Both the position numbers and the translations under genes were made by a program. Under the pieces are notes generated by a model, which saw only the letters and a program-made list of their open reading frames with translations, had not been told where the DNA came from and made no database searches. DNA of 64,000 nucleotides, taken from NCBI GenBank assembly GCA_023411555.1, contig JAEYOQ010000002.1, positions 115,341-179,340 on the forward strand. The letters are read 5' to 3'. Shown piece by piece: positions 17,635 to 28,430 of this stretch; the first letter of the stretch is position 1; each line of letters opens with the position of its first letter. The DNA is from Bacillota bacterium. Lineage in GTDB: Bacteria > Bacillota > Clostridia > Lachnospirales > Lachnospiraceae.

Positions 17635-18216
17635 TTACCCATTCATTCTTTCACTTACTACATCCCAATTTATATTTTTCATAAAGGCATTGATATAATC
17701 TACCTTCTTATCTGCATACTGAAGGAAATAGGCGTGTTCATACATATCCAATACCAAGAACGGAGCCGAATAGGCAATATTACCGACATCATGAGCATCT
17801 AGGCTGATGTTACGCAGTCTCATGCTTCTTTGGTCCAAGCATAGAATTGCCCAGCCACGGCTTGCTTTCGCTGTTGCGATAAAATCCTCCTGCCACCTTT
17901 GAACACTACCAAAGCTCTGCTCTATCATTTCGGCCGTAGCTCTATTCGGGGCTTCCGATCGACCACCGATATTATCAAAATATAGCTCATGTAATATTAC
18001 CCCATCAAGGGCAAAGGTCTCCCCTCGTTTTAACTCTCGATACCAGCTAAAGGTTGTATTGGCTTGATCTCTCTGGGCATCCCCATTAATCAATATATCA
18101 TCGATCTTATTGATATTGGTTACATACCCCTCATAAAGGCGTAAATGAGCTTCAAATTGATCCTGATTAACGACCGTGATATCCTCTGTATAATGAAATT
18201 GTACCTTCTCGATCAT
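17635..18216 (-). CDS. Fe/Mn-type superoxide dismutase
   Basis: Dismutates superoxide in the cytoplasm. Of about 193 residues, the C-terminal domain is clear: GWAILCLDQRSMRLRN, then LVLDMYEHAYFLQYADKKVDYINAF with the metal-ligand DxxEHAY-type motif. The N-terminal metal ligands are less regular: HLRLYEGYV and HELYFDN supply His residues in the expected helices, but the usual HHxxY run is changed, so this is a divergent member. I start at ATG 18216 because GGAGGAAACT precedes it, not at 18249. Monocistronic with its own terminator. Confidence 0.82.
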   Translation of the reverse strand: MIEKVQFHYTEDITVVNQDQFEAHLRLYEGYVTNINKIDDILINGDAQRDQANTTFSWYRELKRGETFALDGVILHELYFDNIGGRSEAPNRATAEMIEQSFGSVQRWQEDFIATAKASRGWAILCLDQRSMRLRNISLDAHDVGNIAYSAPFLVLDMYEHAYFLQYADKKVDYINAFMKNINWDVVSERMNG

Positions 18217-18266
18217 AGTTTCCTCCATTTCCTGCACTTCCAATGCCACAGACTAAATAAAATTTT

Positions 18267-18338
18267 GCTTTTTATATATCATGAACATAAAGCGTGTTCA
18301 TGATCTTTCGCTCCGCTCGTATATTCCAAGCAAGCTTG
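18267..18338. repeat. 72-bp direct repeat, copy 1
   Basis: Starts GCTTTTTATATATCATGAAC and ends CCAAGCAAGCTTG; only two bases differ from copy 2. It contains the dyad ATCATGAACA-N7-TGTTCATGAT. Confidence 0.8.
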
Positions 18339-18373
18339 TTGTGCGAGTGTTTTTCTCGCACTATCCTCACTAC

Positions 18374-18445
18374 GCTTTTTATATATCATGAACATAAAGC
18401 GTGTTCATAATCTTTCGCTCCGTTCGTATATTCCAAGCAAGCTTG
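18374..18445. repeat. 72-bp direct repeat, copy 2
   Basis: Same sequence as 18267-18338 with two changes, offset 107 bp. Followed by an ATATTC/GAATAT dyad and a third start of the unit (GCTTTTTATATCAT near 18460). Confidence 0.8.
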
Positions 18446-18640
18446 AATATCCTCTCTACGCTTTTTATATCATACTAAGGGATGTCCTTGTTTATGCATA
18501 AATCCTTGATAATTTCTCGTAGGGATTGGAATTGGAGGTTTTGGTTTACTTTTCCATATATTATGTTAAAATCAGATTGTGTACCTACATAGATTTGACA
18601 CTTGTTTATAACATCCATGAATGAGGCTATGTTGAACCAG

Positions 18641-18678
18641 AACCTTGCTCATGTGAACCCCAAGGTGCAAGGTTTTTT
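18641..18678 (+). terminator. attenuator-like hairpin before the AraC-methyltransferase gene
   Basis: AACCTTGC and GCAAGGTT pair across ~18 bases and are followed by TTTT, all inside the leader, 44 bp before the start codon. A terminator placed there would reduce transcription unless read through. No alternative antiterminator is obvious to me. Confidence 0.5.
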
Positions 18679-18721
18679 ACTTATTTATCTGCTAGACTGT
18701 TCTTAGAGAGGAGGGATACCT

Positions 18722-19792
18722 ATGAGATGGGATGAGCAAATAAATCAAGCAATTGACTATATTGAAGAAAACTTAGATCGTAGCATTGATTTAGAAAAGA
18801 TTGCTAGTATAATGGGGCAATCTATAACAAGTTTTCAGCGTACATTTTCTGTCATAATGAATATTTCATTAAATGACTATATTCGCAGAAGGCGTATGAC
18901 CTTAGCTGCAATTGCACTGCGAAACAGTTCGGCAAAGGTCATCGATATCGCTTTAAAGTATGGATATGAATCTCCCGAAGCCTTCGCACGAGCATTTAAA
19001 GAACTTCATGGCATATCTCCGTCAGTAGCACGAAAGAATTTTGCTCAACTTAATCTATTTCCGCGTATCTCTTGTCTACTAACAGTAAAGGGTGATATAG
19101 AGATGGATTATAGAATTGTAAGTTATGATGAAAAAACGGTAAACCTAAAGGGCTTTAATTGGGAGGGCGTTCCGTCGCCACCGCTTACACCCGTCGATAA
19201 TTGCTTCTATTTAGCAGATAAATGGAAGGAGCTAGGTCATAAATCTCTTTTGCACCTTGGAGCAGGGCTCGGACGCCATGCCATTTATTTTGCGAAGCAA
19301 GGCTTTCGTATAAGTGCTCTTGATATTTCAGATTATGCAATTCAATACTTAAATAACTGGGCAGATAAGGAAAAGCTTTCAATAGATGCAAAGGTTGGTG
19401 ATATGCTGTCTCTGCCTTATCCTAATAATTCCTTTGACTGCATATTTACTTATCATGTTATTTCACATACTGACTCCACAGGGATCAAAAAAATTATGTC
19501 AGAGATTGAACGGGTACTCAAACCAGGTGGTGAGGTATATCTGACTTTCTGCTCAAAAGAAAGCACAGAATTTATGGAAGGCTGGTTTCCAAAGCTGGAC
19601 AAAAATACCTTGATAAGTCAGGATGAAGCTGAAAAAGGCATACCTCATTACTATGCCGACTTAAATGATCTTAAAGAGCTTCTAATTCCATTTAATATAG
19701 AGCTTATCAAGCATACTGAGTATTGCAATATTAACCGTAGTAGCAATCGAAGAGAAAAATTTTATTATATAAATGCAAGTCTAAAATCCTGA
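18722..19792 (+). CDS. AraC-type regulator fused to a SAM-dependent methyltransferase
   Basis: A 356-residue two-domain protein. Residues about 1-110 are an AraC/XylS DNA-binding domain: IDYIEENLDRSIDLEKIASIMGQS, then IDIALKYGYESPEAFARAFKELHGISPS. Residues about 150-330 are a class I methyltransferase: motif I LLHLGAGLGRHAIYFAKQG, acidic ALDIS, FDCIFTYHVISH and VLKPGGEVYLTFC. In most neighbours of this regulator family the second half is a GyrI-like ligand-binding domain, so a methyltransferase there is unusual. It might be an autoregulated resistance or detoxification methylase, but its substrate is unknown. GAGAGGAGGG precedes the ATG. An attenuator-like hairpin lies in the leader, and an NTF2-like gene follows after 105 bp. 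Confidence 0.85.
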   Translation: MRWDEQINQAIDYIEENLDRSIDLEKIASIMGQSITSFQRTFSVIMNISLNDYIRRRRMTLAAIALRNSSAKVIDIALKYGYESPEAFARAFKELHGISPSVARKNFAQLNLFPRISCLLTVKGDIEMDYRIVSYDEKTVNLKGFNWEGVPSPPLTPVDNCFYLADKWKELGHKSLLHLGAGLGRHAIYFAKQGFRISALDISDYAIQYLNNWADKEKLSIDAKVGDMLSLPYPNNSFDCIFTYHVISHTDSTGIKKIMSEIERVLKPGGEVYLTFCSKESTEFMEGWFPKLDKNTLISQDEAEKGIPHYYADLNDLKELLIPFNIELIKHTEYCNINRSSNRREKFYYINASLKS

Positions 19793-19897
19793 TAGAAGGT
19801 ATCATGAAATGTTAGTTAAATCTAATCTTAATTAAATTTATCGTATAAATCATTTGTTATTAGCACAATTATATTTGCTGTATAAGGAGATGCAATT

Positions 19898-20275
19898 ATG
19901 ATAGATCGCGAGGAAAAGGTAAGAATCTATTTTACAGCTTGGCTTAATAAGGATGCTCATGCATTTCAACATATTCTGGCCGAGAATATTACATATAGTG
20001 AATGCTTTGGGCCTGAATATCATGGAATCAACCAAGTCAATACCTGGTTTGAAGATTGGAATCGATGCGGGACCGTAAGAAAGTGGGATATAAAGCAATT
20101 TGTCCATCAAAACAATACTACAGTTGTGGAATGGTATTTTGAATGCTTCTATGATAGTTCATTAGCAGGATTTGATGGTGTTTCTCTTATTGAATTTGAC
20201 GAGAATGGTAAGATAAGCAGTATCAAAGAATTCCAATCGAAAGCAGAACATCACTATCCCTATGGCATATTGTAA
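19898..20275 (+). CDS. SnoaL/NTF2-like small protein
   Basis: A 125-residue cone-fold protein of the nuclear-transport-factor-2/SnoaL type. It begins with an N-terminal helix (EEKVRIYFTAWLNKDAHAFQHILAENITYSECFGPEYHG) and continues in strands with WYFECFYDSSLAGFDGVSLIEFDENGKISSIKEFQSKAEH. Such proteins are often small-molecule binding or isomerase-like. AAGGAGATG precedes the ATG at 19898. It may be co-transcribed with the AraC-methyltransferase fusion, which would hint at a shared small-molecule target; that is inference. Confidence 0.8.
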   Translation: MIDREEKVRIYFTAWLNKDAHAFQHILAENITYSECFGPEYHGINQVNTWFEDWNRCGTVRKWDIKQFVHQNNTTVVEWYFECFYDSSLAGFDGVSLIEFDENGKISSIKEFQSKAEHHYPYGIL

Positions 20276-20348
20276 TTTAGTAAGTTATTAGTTCTTTCTT
20301 GGACATTTCACTTTTTAACTAGCAAATTTTACATATTAAACCATATAG

Positions 20349-20447
20349 AAAAGGGGCTACTTCAGAATATACATTGCTATCAAAGGTATGGATAAGATAC
20401 ATCCCATACCTAATGCTAATGAACGGATTCTGAAATAGCCCCCTTTT
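20349..20447 (-). terminator. terminator of the minus-strand collagen-like operon
   Basis: AAAAGGGGCTAC-TTCAGAAT and ATTCTGAAATAGCCCCCTTTT pair over ~100 bp with an inner GGTATGG/CCATACC hairpin; on the minus strand a run of T follows. Confidence 0.75.
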
Positions 20448-20450
20448 AAT

Positions 20451-21341
<891 letters not shown>

Positions 21342-21357
21342 AGTCAGCTCCTCCTTC

Positions 21358-22443
21358 TTAGCTTAATCTGGTAATCATTAGGGATGCACCTGCAGAGCCT
21401 CCTAGTAAAATGGCTGTTGTTATGAGTCCAAAAAGATTTAATGAAACTGTTGTATTATTAGCTACATCGATGATAACCTCGTTAGAGTAATTTGAGATTT
21501 GTACTATTGGCAAAATTGTAGATTGCAAAAGAGGCGAACCACCTACAATAAGTCGTGTTCCCATTAACAGCGCCGCTGTAGTGTTGACATGATAGGAAAT
21601 TCGATATCTTCCTCCCGTTTGGATTGTAAATACTTCATTTGCTCCATCAACGATAATTCCAGCAGGTATGATTTGTGCATTTGGCAGTGGCACTGTTGTC
21701 CCTGCTACAACTACCGATATACTTGAACCACTGGTATTCGCTGCAAATGCAGAGATATCCGTTGCGTTGGTACCTGTTGCTCCTGTTGCTCCTGTGGCTC
21801 CTGTTGCTCCTGTTGCCCCCACTGCTCCTGTTGCTCCTGTTGCTCCTGTAGCTCCCGTTGCTCCTGTTGCCCCCACTGCTCCTGTTGGACCAATTGGGCC
21901 TGTTGCTCCTGTTGCTCCCGTTGCTCCTGTAGCTCCTATCACTCCCGTTGCTCCTGTTGCTCCTGTGGCTCCCGCTGCTCCTACTGGACCTGCTGGGCCA
22001 TCTGGTCCTGTCGCCCCTGTAGCTCCTGCTGGTCCTGTATCACCTGCTGAGCCTGTGGCTCCTGTCGCCCCTGCGGCTCCTGTTGCTCCCGTTGGACCTC
22101 CGGAAGGGCCTGTTGCTCCCGTTGCTCCCGTTGCTCCTGTCGGGCCTTGCATCTCAGAAGAAGCTAAGGCACTTTGCATTTTATTCTTGTAGAATAGCTG
22201 GTTCTGGGATATGGTATCTAGCATGTTGCGAACACTCTCATTGGCTGCTAACACATCATCCACTGTAGCAGGTGGACCACTGATACCTGGTAATGTTCCT
22301 AATACATATTGAAGCTTCTCACCCTCTGAATTGATAATATGACTTAGCGCCAGTTCCTCCATCGCGATCGAAGATATTATTTGATTGACAGCGTCCTCAC
22401 GGGAAATTGGAGGACTAACATTGGGAAAATTAGGCATAGACAT
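21358..22443 (-). CDS. collagen-like spore-surface-type protein 2
   Basis: About 361 residues, same plan as its neighbour. The N-terminal domain reads [17 protein letters not shown] and [27 protein letters not shown] longer Gly-X-Y region (about 105-225, ~40 triplets, mostly GAT with GPT, GPA and GAA) follows. The C-terminal head of ~130 residues (ending [14 protein letters not shown]) is clearly paralogous to that of protein 1. Start chosen at 22443 by alignment with the paralogues; an ATG at 22455 would add four residues, and neither has a strong ribosome binding site. It lies 26 bp downstream of a glycosyltransferase gene on the same strand, so co-expression is likely and the glycosyltransferase may decorate the Thr-rich triplets. 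Confidence 0.85.
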   Translation of the reverse strand: MSMPNFPNVSPPISREDAVNQIISSIAMEELALSHIINSEGEKLQYVLGTLPGISGPPATVDDVLAANESVRNMLDTISQNQLFYKNKMQSALASSEMQGPTGATGATGATGPSGGPTGATGAAGATGATGSAGDTGPAGATGATGPDGPAGPVGAAGATGATGATGVIGATGATGATGATGPIGPTGAVGATGATGATGATGATGAVGATGATGATGATGATGTNATDISAFAANTSGSSISVVVAGTTVPLPNAQIIPAGIIVDGANEVFTIQTGGRYRISYHVNTTAALLMGTRLIVGGSPLLQSTILPIVQISNYSNEVIIDVANNTTVSLNLFGLITTAILLGGSAGASLMITRLS

Positions 22444-22469
22444 AATATGACACATCTTCTCTAAAATTA

Positions 22470-23552
22470 CTAACCTATTTCATTCAACATCTCCATTGCC
22501 AGACTATAGTTTGGGTAATATAACAGAGATTGCTTAAATGCTTCTCTTGCATACTCTATTTTTCCTAATTTTAAGTAACATTTCCCAGTATAATACAGAG
22601 CAGAAAAAGTTCCACTTCCTGCCTTGATAAGATAATTAACATTATTTTCTCCGAGCATAAGACAATAATAAAACTCTTTTATTGAATCGTCATATTGATT
22701 CATTTGATACAAGGTAACTCCCCTAAGATAATGAAGATCTACATAATCGGGGTATTGTTCTATGACCATTCTAAGTCCGCTCTCTGTGCTTTCCAATTGC
22801 TCTGATTGTTGTAAAATTTCATATTTTAGACGATATAGTAATGCTGGAGCCATGATGCCTTTACTTAAAAAACGTAGAATTGAGAGATTGATAGACTGTA
22901 ATGCTTTTTCACAATCACCATAATAATACAATTCGGATGCCAGGTAGTAAAAAAGCCAGGGATCTTCCTTTCCGGCATTTAATTCTTTAAGAACAATATC
23001 TAAATTACGATTTGACTTTCTATCTTTATACTGTCTTAAATATCCATAATGAATGATTTCAAGCATATTACTTTCTTCAACAATAACTTCCTTATCTATC
23101 ATTAACTTTTCATGGATGGCGCCTTCAAAGGTTAACTCTTTTCTACTTCGAAACAATCTATGATTATAGGAAATATAGTAATTTTTATCTTGAATATTTT
23201 CTGTTTCACATAGATGCAACATTTTAACAGCAAAGACTGATGACTCGCTATCTTTTAACACTTTAATTAGATCTTCTTTTGCTCCATGAACAAGCACTTC
23301 ATCTGCATCCATCCATAAAATCCATTCACCAGTTGCAAGGCTGACACTATAATTTCTAGCCATAGCAAAGTTATCTTCCCATTGGTAATCATATCTTTTC
23401 GCTCCATAAAGGGAGCATATCTCCTTGGTTAGATCCAAAGATCCAGTATCGACGATGATGATTTCATCAACGAGACCTTTTACGCTGTCAAGACAACGTG
23501 ACAAATCAGCTTCTTCATTTTTTACAATCATGCACAGACTCAAAAAGCACAA
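22470..23552 (-). CDS. family 2 glycosyltransferase with TPR repeats (minus-strand copy)
   Basis: About 360 residues. The N-terminal GT2 domain has [40 protein letters not shown] and [11 protein letters not shown] (the DxD metal site). From about residue 190 the protein is helical with tetratricopeptide-like repeats ([52 protein letters not shown]). Such GT2-TPR proteins are found beside glycosylated surface and spore proteins. I place the start at a TTG (23552) with TTGAGG before it, which gives an N-terminus like its partner's; the TTG at 23567 has no site. It heads a minus-strand operon with collagen-like genes 2 and 1. Confidence 0.85.
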   Translation of the reverse strand: MCFLSLCMIVKNEEADLSRCLDSVKGLVDEIIIVDTGSLDLTKEICSLYGAKRYDYQWEDNFAMARNYSVSLATGEWILWMDADEVLVHGAKEDLIKVLKDSESSVFAVKMLHLCETENIQDKNYYISYNHRLFRSRKELTFEGAIHEKLMIDKEVIVEESNMLEIIHYGYLRQYKDRKSNRNLDIVLKELNAGKEDPWLFYYLASELYYYGDCEKALQSINLSILRFLSKGIMAPALLYRLKYEILQQSEQLESTESGLRMVIEQYPDYVDLHYLRGVTLYQMNQYDDSIKEFYYCLMLGENNVNYLIKAGSGTFSALYYTGKCYLKLGKIEYAREAFKQSLLYYPNYSLAMEMLNEIG

Positions 23553-23748
23553 GTTAATTATCCTCAATCTATAACACTAGGTTACTATCATTCTATGTAA
23601 TATGTAATTCATTGTTCCATATTATCTAATAATTCTACACAATAAGATATCTTGCTACATATAATGTAGAAAACCGATTTACTAATTGCTACTATGTGAG
23701 CAATTAGTACACGCAACAAATTTAATCAACTGTATAGGAGATAGATTT
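23553..23748. other. shared divergent promoter region of the two glycosyltransferase-collagen operons
   Basis: About 196 bp of A/T-rich DNA between two head-to-head operons. It has a CATATAAT word (near 23657 on the plus strand) and a CATAGAAT word on the minus strand, both like the CATANNNT -10 box of the sporulation factors sigma-E/K, but I cannot fit convincing -35 boxes. A central AAGATATCTT palindrome (near 23643) is also present. Confidence 0.35.
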
Positions 23749-24834
23749 ATGATCACAATTAGCTTATGCATGATCGTTAAAAATGAAGAGAAGACAATAG
23801 AGCGGTGTTTGAATTCTGTTCAGTCAATTGTTGATGAAATCATCATAGTAGATACTGGTTCCACTGATCAAACCAAACAATTATGTTTAAAATATACAAA
23901 TCATGTTCTCGACTTTCAATGGGTTGACGATTTTTCCATTGCCCGCAACTTTTCCTATCAGCAAGCAACTATGGATTACATTATGTGGCTCGATGCAGAT
24001 GACATTCTTTTGCTAGAAGATCAAATGAAGTTCAAAGAGCTAAAAAAAGAACTCCCTAATAACATATCAGCTGTTATGATGAAGTATAATACTGGATTCG
24101 ATTTACAGGGCAATGTTACCTTCTCCTACTACCGTGAACGTTTATCTAAAAGATCCTGTAATTTTGTCTGGAAGGAGCCTGTTCACGAATATTTGGAAAT
24201 AAGGGGTACTACAATGAATTCTGACATCTGTATCACCCATGGAAAATTACATCGGGAAAGGGTAAGTAGCAGAAATATTGACATCTATGAACGTGTCCTA
24301 AGAAGTGGTAGTGAATTAACTCCAAGGGGAACCTATTACTATGCCAGAGAGCTAATAAATCATAATAGACATGCAGACGCAATTAAACAATTAGAAAAAT
24401 TTCTGCAGTCAAATCAAGGATGGAAGGAAGACAATGTAACCGCTTGCGGGGAGCTTGCTAAGTGTTATCAAATCGTAGGTAAGCCTAATGAATCTCTAAC
24501 ATCTTTGTTTCGAAGCTTTTCTTATGATATTCCACGCGCAGAAATTTGTTGCCAGATCGGATACCACTATCTAGAAAAAAAAGAATATATTTTAGCAGCC
24601 TATTGGTTTGAATTTATCTTAACGTTAAAGAAACCAGAAGATTCTTGGGGTTTTATACAACCAGATTGTTGGGATTACATCCCTTTGCTGGAATGCGCCG
24701 TTTGCTATGATCGTCTGGGTGATTATAGGAAAGCATCTGAATTCAATGAACGTTCATTGCAAATAAGACCAAATTCCATACCAGCAATGCAAAATCAGAT
24801 TTATTTTAGATCAAAAATGAACGAGAGGAGTTGA
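23749..24834 (+). CDS. family 2 glycosyltransferase with TPR repeats (plus-strand copy)
   Basis: About 361 residues and a paralogue of the divergent gene at 22470-23552. GT2 motifs: [59 protein letters not shown] (DxD). The C-terminal half has TPR-like repeats ([48 protein letters not shown]). The ATG at 23749 is preceded by AGGAGATAG; an upstream in-frame start at 23686 adds 21 residues without a site. The collagen-like gene 3 begins 5 bp after its stop, with a ribosome binding site inside the end of this gene, so the two are tightly coupled and a role in modifying that protein is likely. Confidence 0.88.
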   Translation: MITISLCMIVKNEEKTIERCLNSVQSIVDEIIIVDTGSTDQTKQLCLKYTNHVLDFQWVDDFSIARNFSYQQATMDYIMWLDADDILLLEDQMKFKELKKELPNNISAVMMKYNTGFDLQGNVTFSYYRERLSKRSCNFVWKEPVHEYLEIRGTTMNSDICITHGKLHRERVSSRNIDIYERVLRSGSELTPRGTYYYARELINHNRHADAIKQLEKFLQSNQGWKEDNVTACGELAKCYQIVGKPNESLTSLFRSFSYDIPRAEICCQIGYHYLEKKEYILAAYWFEFILTLKKPEDSWGFIQPDCWDYIPLLECAVCYDRLGDYRKASEFNERSLQIRPNSIPAMQNQIYFRSKMNERS

Positions 24835-24839
24835 TTCTT

Positions 24840-25754
24840 ATGTCAATACCGAATTTTCCAAGCATAAGTCCAGAGATTACACGGGAGAAGGCATTGAACA
24901 TGATTCTAGCTTCCATTGCGATGGAAGAACTTGCACTTAGTCACATAATGAATGCCGAAGGCGAAAAAATCCAATACATTCTAAGGGAGCAGGAAGAAGG
25001 TTACTTAGAATCCTCCAGCCAAAATGTATTAGCCGTAAATAAAAGCGTAGAATCATTATTGGAAGTAGTAATGCAGAATCAGATATTCTTAAAGAGTAAA
25101 ATGGATCGTGTATTAGATACCATAGAAGCAGGCATCGGTCCTACAGGTCCTGTTGGACCAACTGGTGCTACTGGACCTACCGGACCTAAAGGAGCAAAGG
25201 GTCCAAAAGGTGATGCTGGTGCTACTGGCGCTACTGGACCCATTGGTGCTACTGGCGCTACTGGACCCACTGGTGCTACTGGCCCCACTGGCGCCACCGG
25301 TCCTGCCGGGCCACCCTGCAAGCACCGACCTTGTATGGCATCCTTTACAGAAATGAATACTGATTATCTCTGGGAGTGCAAATCTTCTTTTCCATGGTCC
25401 TGTGCTATTATATCAGAGGACTGCATCCATCAAGATCCTTGTGATCCCAGCAGAATATTGTTAACACCCGATAAAATCTATAGCATTTCTTTTACGCTCA
25501 ACGTCCAAATTTATGGGAATGCAAGGCAAACGATAGCACTGTTATTACAAGCTTGCACCTCTACTGTGCAAAAGGATATTATTACTGTCTATAATCAGAA
25601 TATTATATCCTGTTATTCTCCTGTTACCGTAACCTCTGGAAGCATATTATTCTCCACAAAAGAATACTTCGAGGATATATCCATCTCGCTCAACTTATTG
25701 TCTCCAGGAATTCTAAAGGCTGAGCAGGCCTTTTTAACAATCATATGCGTATAA
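24840..25754 (+). CDS. collagen-like spore-surface-type protein 3
   Basis: About 304 residues. The N-terminal domain ([39 protein letters not shown]) is the same as in proteins 1 and 2. A Gly-X-Y region (about 100-160) is mixed, with GPT, GAT and a basic [13 protein letters not shown] segment that looks more like true collagen. The C-terminal ~145 residues are different: Cys-rich ([24 protein letters not shown], ...TIICV) with no clear likeness to the heads of proteins 1 and 2. GAGGAG lies 9 bp before the ATG. It is the only structural gene in the plus-strand cassette. Disulfide cross-linking through the head is plausible. Confidence 0.83.
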   Translation: MSIPNFPSISPEITREKALNMILASIAMEELALSHIMNAEGEKIQYILREQEEGYLESSSQNVLAVNKSVESLLEVVMQNQIFLKSKMDRVLDTIEAGIGPTGPVGPTGATGPTGPKGAKGPKGDAGATGATGPIGATGATGPTGATGPTGATGPAGPPCKHRPCMASFTEMNTDYLWECKSSFPWSCAIISEDCIHQDPCDPSRILLTPDKIYSISFTLNVQIYGNARQTIALLLQACTSTVQKDIITVYNQNIISCYSPVTVTSGSILFSTKEYFEDISISLNLLSPGILKAEQAFLTIICV

Positions 25755-25760
25755 TAATAT

Positions 25761-25800
25761 AAAAAGAAGGAGTCTACCAATCATATGGTCTGCCTCCTTC
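25761..25800. terminator. bidirectional terminator between collagen gene 3 and fhs
   Basis: GAAGGAGTCTACC and GGTCTGCCTCCTTC form the stem. On the minus strand TTCTTTTTATATT follows, as needed for fhs; on the plus strand the tail is only moderately T-rich. Confidence 0.65.
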
Positions 25801-25841
25801 TCTCCTTCCTATATCTTTTCTTATGACTACACTTTATTTCA

Positions 25842-27512
25842 TTAGAATAATCCTGTTATTTTACCCTTATCATCAACATCGATGCCCTCTGCGGCCGGAA
25901 CCTTAGGAAGACCGGGCATGGTCATAACTGTACCGGTGATTGCTACGACAAAGCCCGCACCTGCAGATACATAGACCTCACGAATATTGATTGTAAAGCC
26001 GGTCGGTCTACCAAGCTTTGTGGCATCATCCGACAGAGAATATTGATTCTTAGCCATACAGATTGGTAGATCCTTAAAGCCTAAGCCTTCAATGGTCTTT
26101 ATCGCACTCTCGGCTGCCGGATCATAGGTCACACCCTCCGCGCCATAGATTTCTTTTGCTATGGTTTCTATCTTCTCCTTGATGGACAGGGTTACATCGT
26201 ACAGTGGCTTATAATTACTCTTCTTCGTCTCTAAGGTTGATAAAACCTTATTGGCCAAATCTATTCCACCTTCTCCACCCTTCTCCCATACCTCACAGAG
26301 AGAGAATTCACAGTTCCTATCTTCGCAAAAGCTCTTCACAAAAGCAAGCTCTGCCTCGGTATCAGATACAAAGCGATTAAGGCTCACTACTACCGGAACC
26401 CCGAATTTCTGAAGATTCTCGATATGCTTTTCAAGATTAACAATACCCTTTCTCAGGGCCTCCAGATTCTCGGATCCCAAATCTGTTTTTCCAACACCAC
26501 CATTGTATTTTAGGGCCCTTACCGTCGCAACAAGTACAATTGCATCGGGCTTCAGTCCCGCCATTCTACATTTAATGTCAAGGAATTTCTCAGCACCAAG
26601 ATCTGCTCCAAAGCCTGCCTCGGTAACTACAACATCGGCTAATTTCAAGGCTGTCTTGGTTGCCCTGACACTATTACAGCCATGAGCAATATTGGCAAAG
26701 GGGCCGCCATGAATAATCGCCGGCGTATTCTCCAGAGTCTGAATCAAGTTCGGTTTCAAAGCATCCTTAAGCAGGGCTGCCATTGCTCCGACTGCATTCA
26801 GCTGCTTCGCTGTAACCGGCTTACCATCATAGGTATAAGCAACCACAATACGTCCAAGACGCTCCTTCAGATCATACATATCATCTGCAAGACAGAGCAC
26901 TGCCATAATTTCAGAGGCCACAGTAATAATGAAATGATCCTCACGCACCACTCCATCTGCTTTTCTGCCGAGTCCTACCACGATATTTCGCAGTACTCTG
27001 TCATTCATATCGACACAACGCTTCCATACGATCTGATTGGTGTCAATTCCCAGAGTATTGCCCTGCTGAATATGGTTATCTAACATAGCCGCCAGAAGAT
27101 TATTGGCTGAAGTAATCGCATGAAAATCACCCGTAAAATGCAGGTTCAAGTCCTCCATGGGTACTACCTGAGCATAACCGCCTCCTGCTGCTCCACCCTT
27201 GATACCAAAGCAGGGACCCAGGGACGGCTCACGCAGAGCAATACAGGAACGAACCTTCAAAAGACCAAGTGCCTGTCCCAAACCTACCGTAGTTGTCGTC
27301 TTTCCTTCTCCAGCGGGGGTAGGATTAATCGCTGTAACCAGAACTAGTTTACCATCCGGATTATTCTTAACCTCATCCCACAACTCATCGGATAGCTTTG
27401 CTTTATATTTGCCGTAGTATTCCAACCTCTCCTCGGAGATATTAAGCTTCCCTGCTACTTCTCTGATATGCGCAAGCTGCGCTTCCTGCGCGATTTGAAT
27501 GTCTGATTTCAT
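25842..27512 (-). CDS. fhs: formate--tetrahydrofolate ligase
   Basis: Makes 10-formyl-tetrahydrofolate from formate, THF and ATP; in Clostridia it serves one-carbon metabolism and, in acetogens, the Wood-Ljungdahl methyl branch. At 556 residues it has full length. P-loop [19 protein letters not shown] (about 65-83), [28 protein letters not shown], and the C-terminal [17 protein letters not shown] are family hallmarks. It stands alone with its own promoter (27565-27592) and terminator; no folD or other Wood-Ljungdahl genes are in the window, so acetogenesis cannot be claimed. Confidence 0.97.
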   Translation of the reverse strand: MKSDIQIAQEAQLAHIREVAGKLNISEERLEYYGKYKAKLSDELWDEVKNNPDGKLVLVTAINPTPAGEGKTTTTVGLGQALGLLKVRSCIALREPSLGPCFGIKGGAAGGGYAQVVPMEDLNLHFTGDFHAITSANNLLAAMLDNHIQQGNTLGIDTNQIVWKRCVDMNDRVLRNIVVGLGRKADGVVREDHFIITVASEIMAVLCLADDMYDLKERLGRIVVAYTYDGKPVTAKQLNAVGAMAALLKDALKPNLIQTLENTPAIIHGGPFANIAHGCNSVRATKTALKLADVVVTEAGFGADLGAEKFLDIKCRMAGLKPDAIVLVATVRALKYNGGVGKTDLGSENLEALRKGIVNLEKHIENLQKFGVPVVVSLNRFVSDTEAELAFVKSFCEDRNCEFSLCEVWEKGGEGGIDLANKVLSTLETKKSNYKPLYDVTLSIKEKIETIAKEIYGAEGVTYDPAAESAIKTIEGLGFKDLPICMAKNQYSLSDDATKLGRPTGFTINIREVYVSAGAGFVVAITGTVMTMPGLPKVPAAEGIDVDDKGKITGLF

Positions 27513-27564
27513 TGGTATTGCCCTGCCTTTCTTATGTTGTAATCCGATAAGTATTATAGTAATG

Positions 27565-27592
27565 ATTGTAGCATTTATACTATAATTATCAA
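27565..27592 (-). promoter_or_regulatory. promoter of fhs
   Basis: On the minus strand, TTGATA and TACAAT separated by 16 bp, about 50 bp upstream of the start codon. Confidence 0.6.
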
Positions 27593-27745
27593 GATACCAT
27601 ACTAAAATTCACTTATTATTTATTTTAATAATTAATAACATCCTTCCATATAGTTCCTGTGTAACATCTATTATACTCAATATTCCTCCTCTGTTCAATG
27701 ATTATAGATACATTAATCAAATTCAAACATTTGTTCTTTAATTGC

Positions 27746-27773
27746 TTGCAATTTTTACTAAGTGTATTATAAT
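27746..27773 (+). promoter_or_regulatory. promoter of the S51 peptidase gene
   Basis: TTGCAA at 27746-27751 and TATAAT at 27768-27773, spacer 16 bp. Confidence 0.55.
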
Positions 27774-27851
27774 TAACTTATATTACCAGAACATGCATTC
27801 GAAAAGATATGCATTAAAGTTTTCTCATAAAAATTAGAAAGGAAGAGCGAT

Positions 27852-28406
27852 ATGAACGTATTATTGACCTCAGCTGGTTTAGAAACCGATAAGCTTAAGG
27901 ATTTCTTCTTAAACATGTTATCAAAGGCACCACATGAGATAAAAGCGTTATTCATTCCAACGGCTGCAATAAACCCAGGTGCGATCGGTGTTTTACCCGA
28001 GTGCATGAACGACTTACTAAAATGTGGTATTAATGAAGATAATATTACTGTATATGACCTGCATAAGGCTATGACCCTTGAAGAATTGAGACAGTATGAT
28101 GTTGTATACCTATGTGGTGGAAATACAAAGTACTTGCTTGAACGCATCAATGAGCAAGGCTTCAATGAAGTATTAAAGAATTATATAAGAAATGATGGTA
28201 TTGTGATCGGTGTGAGTGCCGGAAGCATTATCATGGCTCAGAATTTAGAGAATAATTTGGGACTGATTAATTGTATCCTGAAGGTTCATAGTAACGTTGG
28301 TAATAAAGCAGGTCATTTGGAGCTTACGACTTGCCAAGATATTAGTTTGACGGATAATCAAGCAATTTATTTAACCGATATTGATTGCGCTAGAATTATT
28401 GAGTAG
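27852..28406 (+). CDS. S51 family peptidase E-like protein
   Basis: A 184-residue member of the class I glutamine-amidotransferase-like S51 fold. The nucleophile Ser lies in the elbow GVSAGSIIMAQ (about 118-128), preceded by VYLCGGNTKYLLERI and followed by ISLTDNQAIYL, all typical of the short Firmicute (Lmo0363-like) branch. PepE itself cleaves Asp-X dipeptides; activity of this branch is less certain. The ribosome binding site is AGAAAGGAAGAG. It has its own promoter and a very strong terminator (28431-28477), so it is monocistronic. Confidence 0.85.
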   Translation: MNVLLTSAGLETDKLKDFFLNMLSKAPHEIKALFIPTAAINPGAIGVLPECMNDLLKCGINEDNITVYDLHKAMTLEELRQYDVVYLCGGNTKYLLERINEQGFNEVLKNYIRNDGIVIGVSAGSIIMAQNLENNLGLINCILKVHSNVGNKAGHLELTTCQDISLTDNQAIYLTDIDCARIIE

Positions 28407-28430
28407 CTGTCTAGCAAATCAATTAGCTAA

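Larger units (their letters stand above)
18217..18721. other. intergenic region with direct repeats and attenuator
   Basis: A 505-bp spacer between the divergent SOD and AraC-methyltransferase genes. It holds two 72-bp direct repeats (18267-18338, 18374-18445) with a short third fragment near 18460, a TTGACA at about 18596 that may be a promoter -35 box, and a terminator-like hairpin at 18641-18678. No gene seen. Confidence 0.6.
27513..27851. other. divergent promoter region of fhs and the S51 peptidase gene
   Basis: 339 bp of A/T-rich DNA holding a minus-strand promoter at 27565-27592 and a plus-strand promoter at 27746-27773. Nothing else seen. Confidence 0.6.

Noticed and set aside
21668..22192. 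Open frame on the plus strand rich in Pro-Val-Ala triplets
   Set aside because: It is the antisense reading of the Gly-Ala-Thr repeats of collagen-like gene 2. The same applies to 20785-21099 and 25079-25325.
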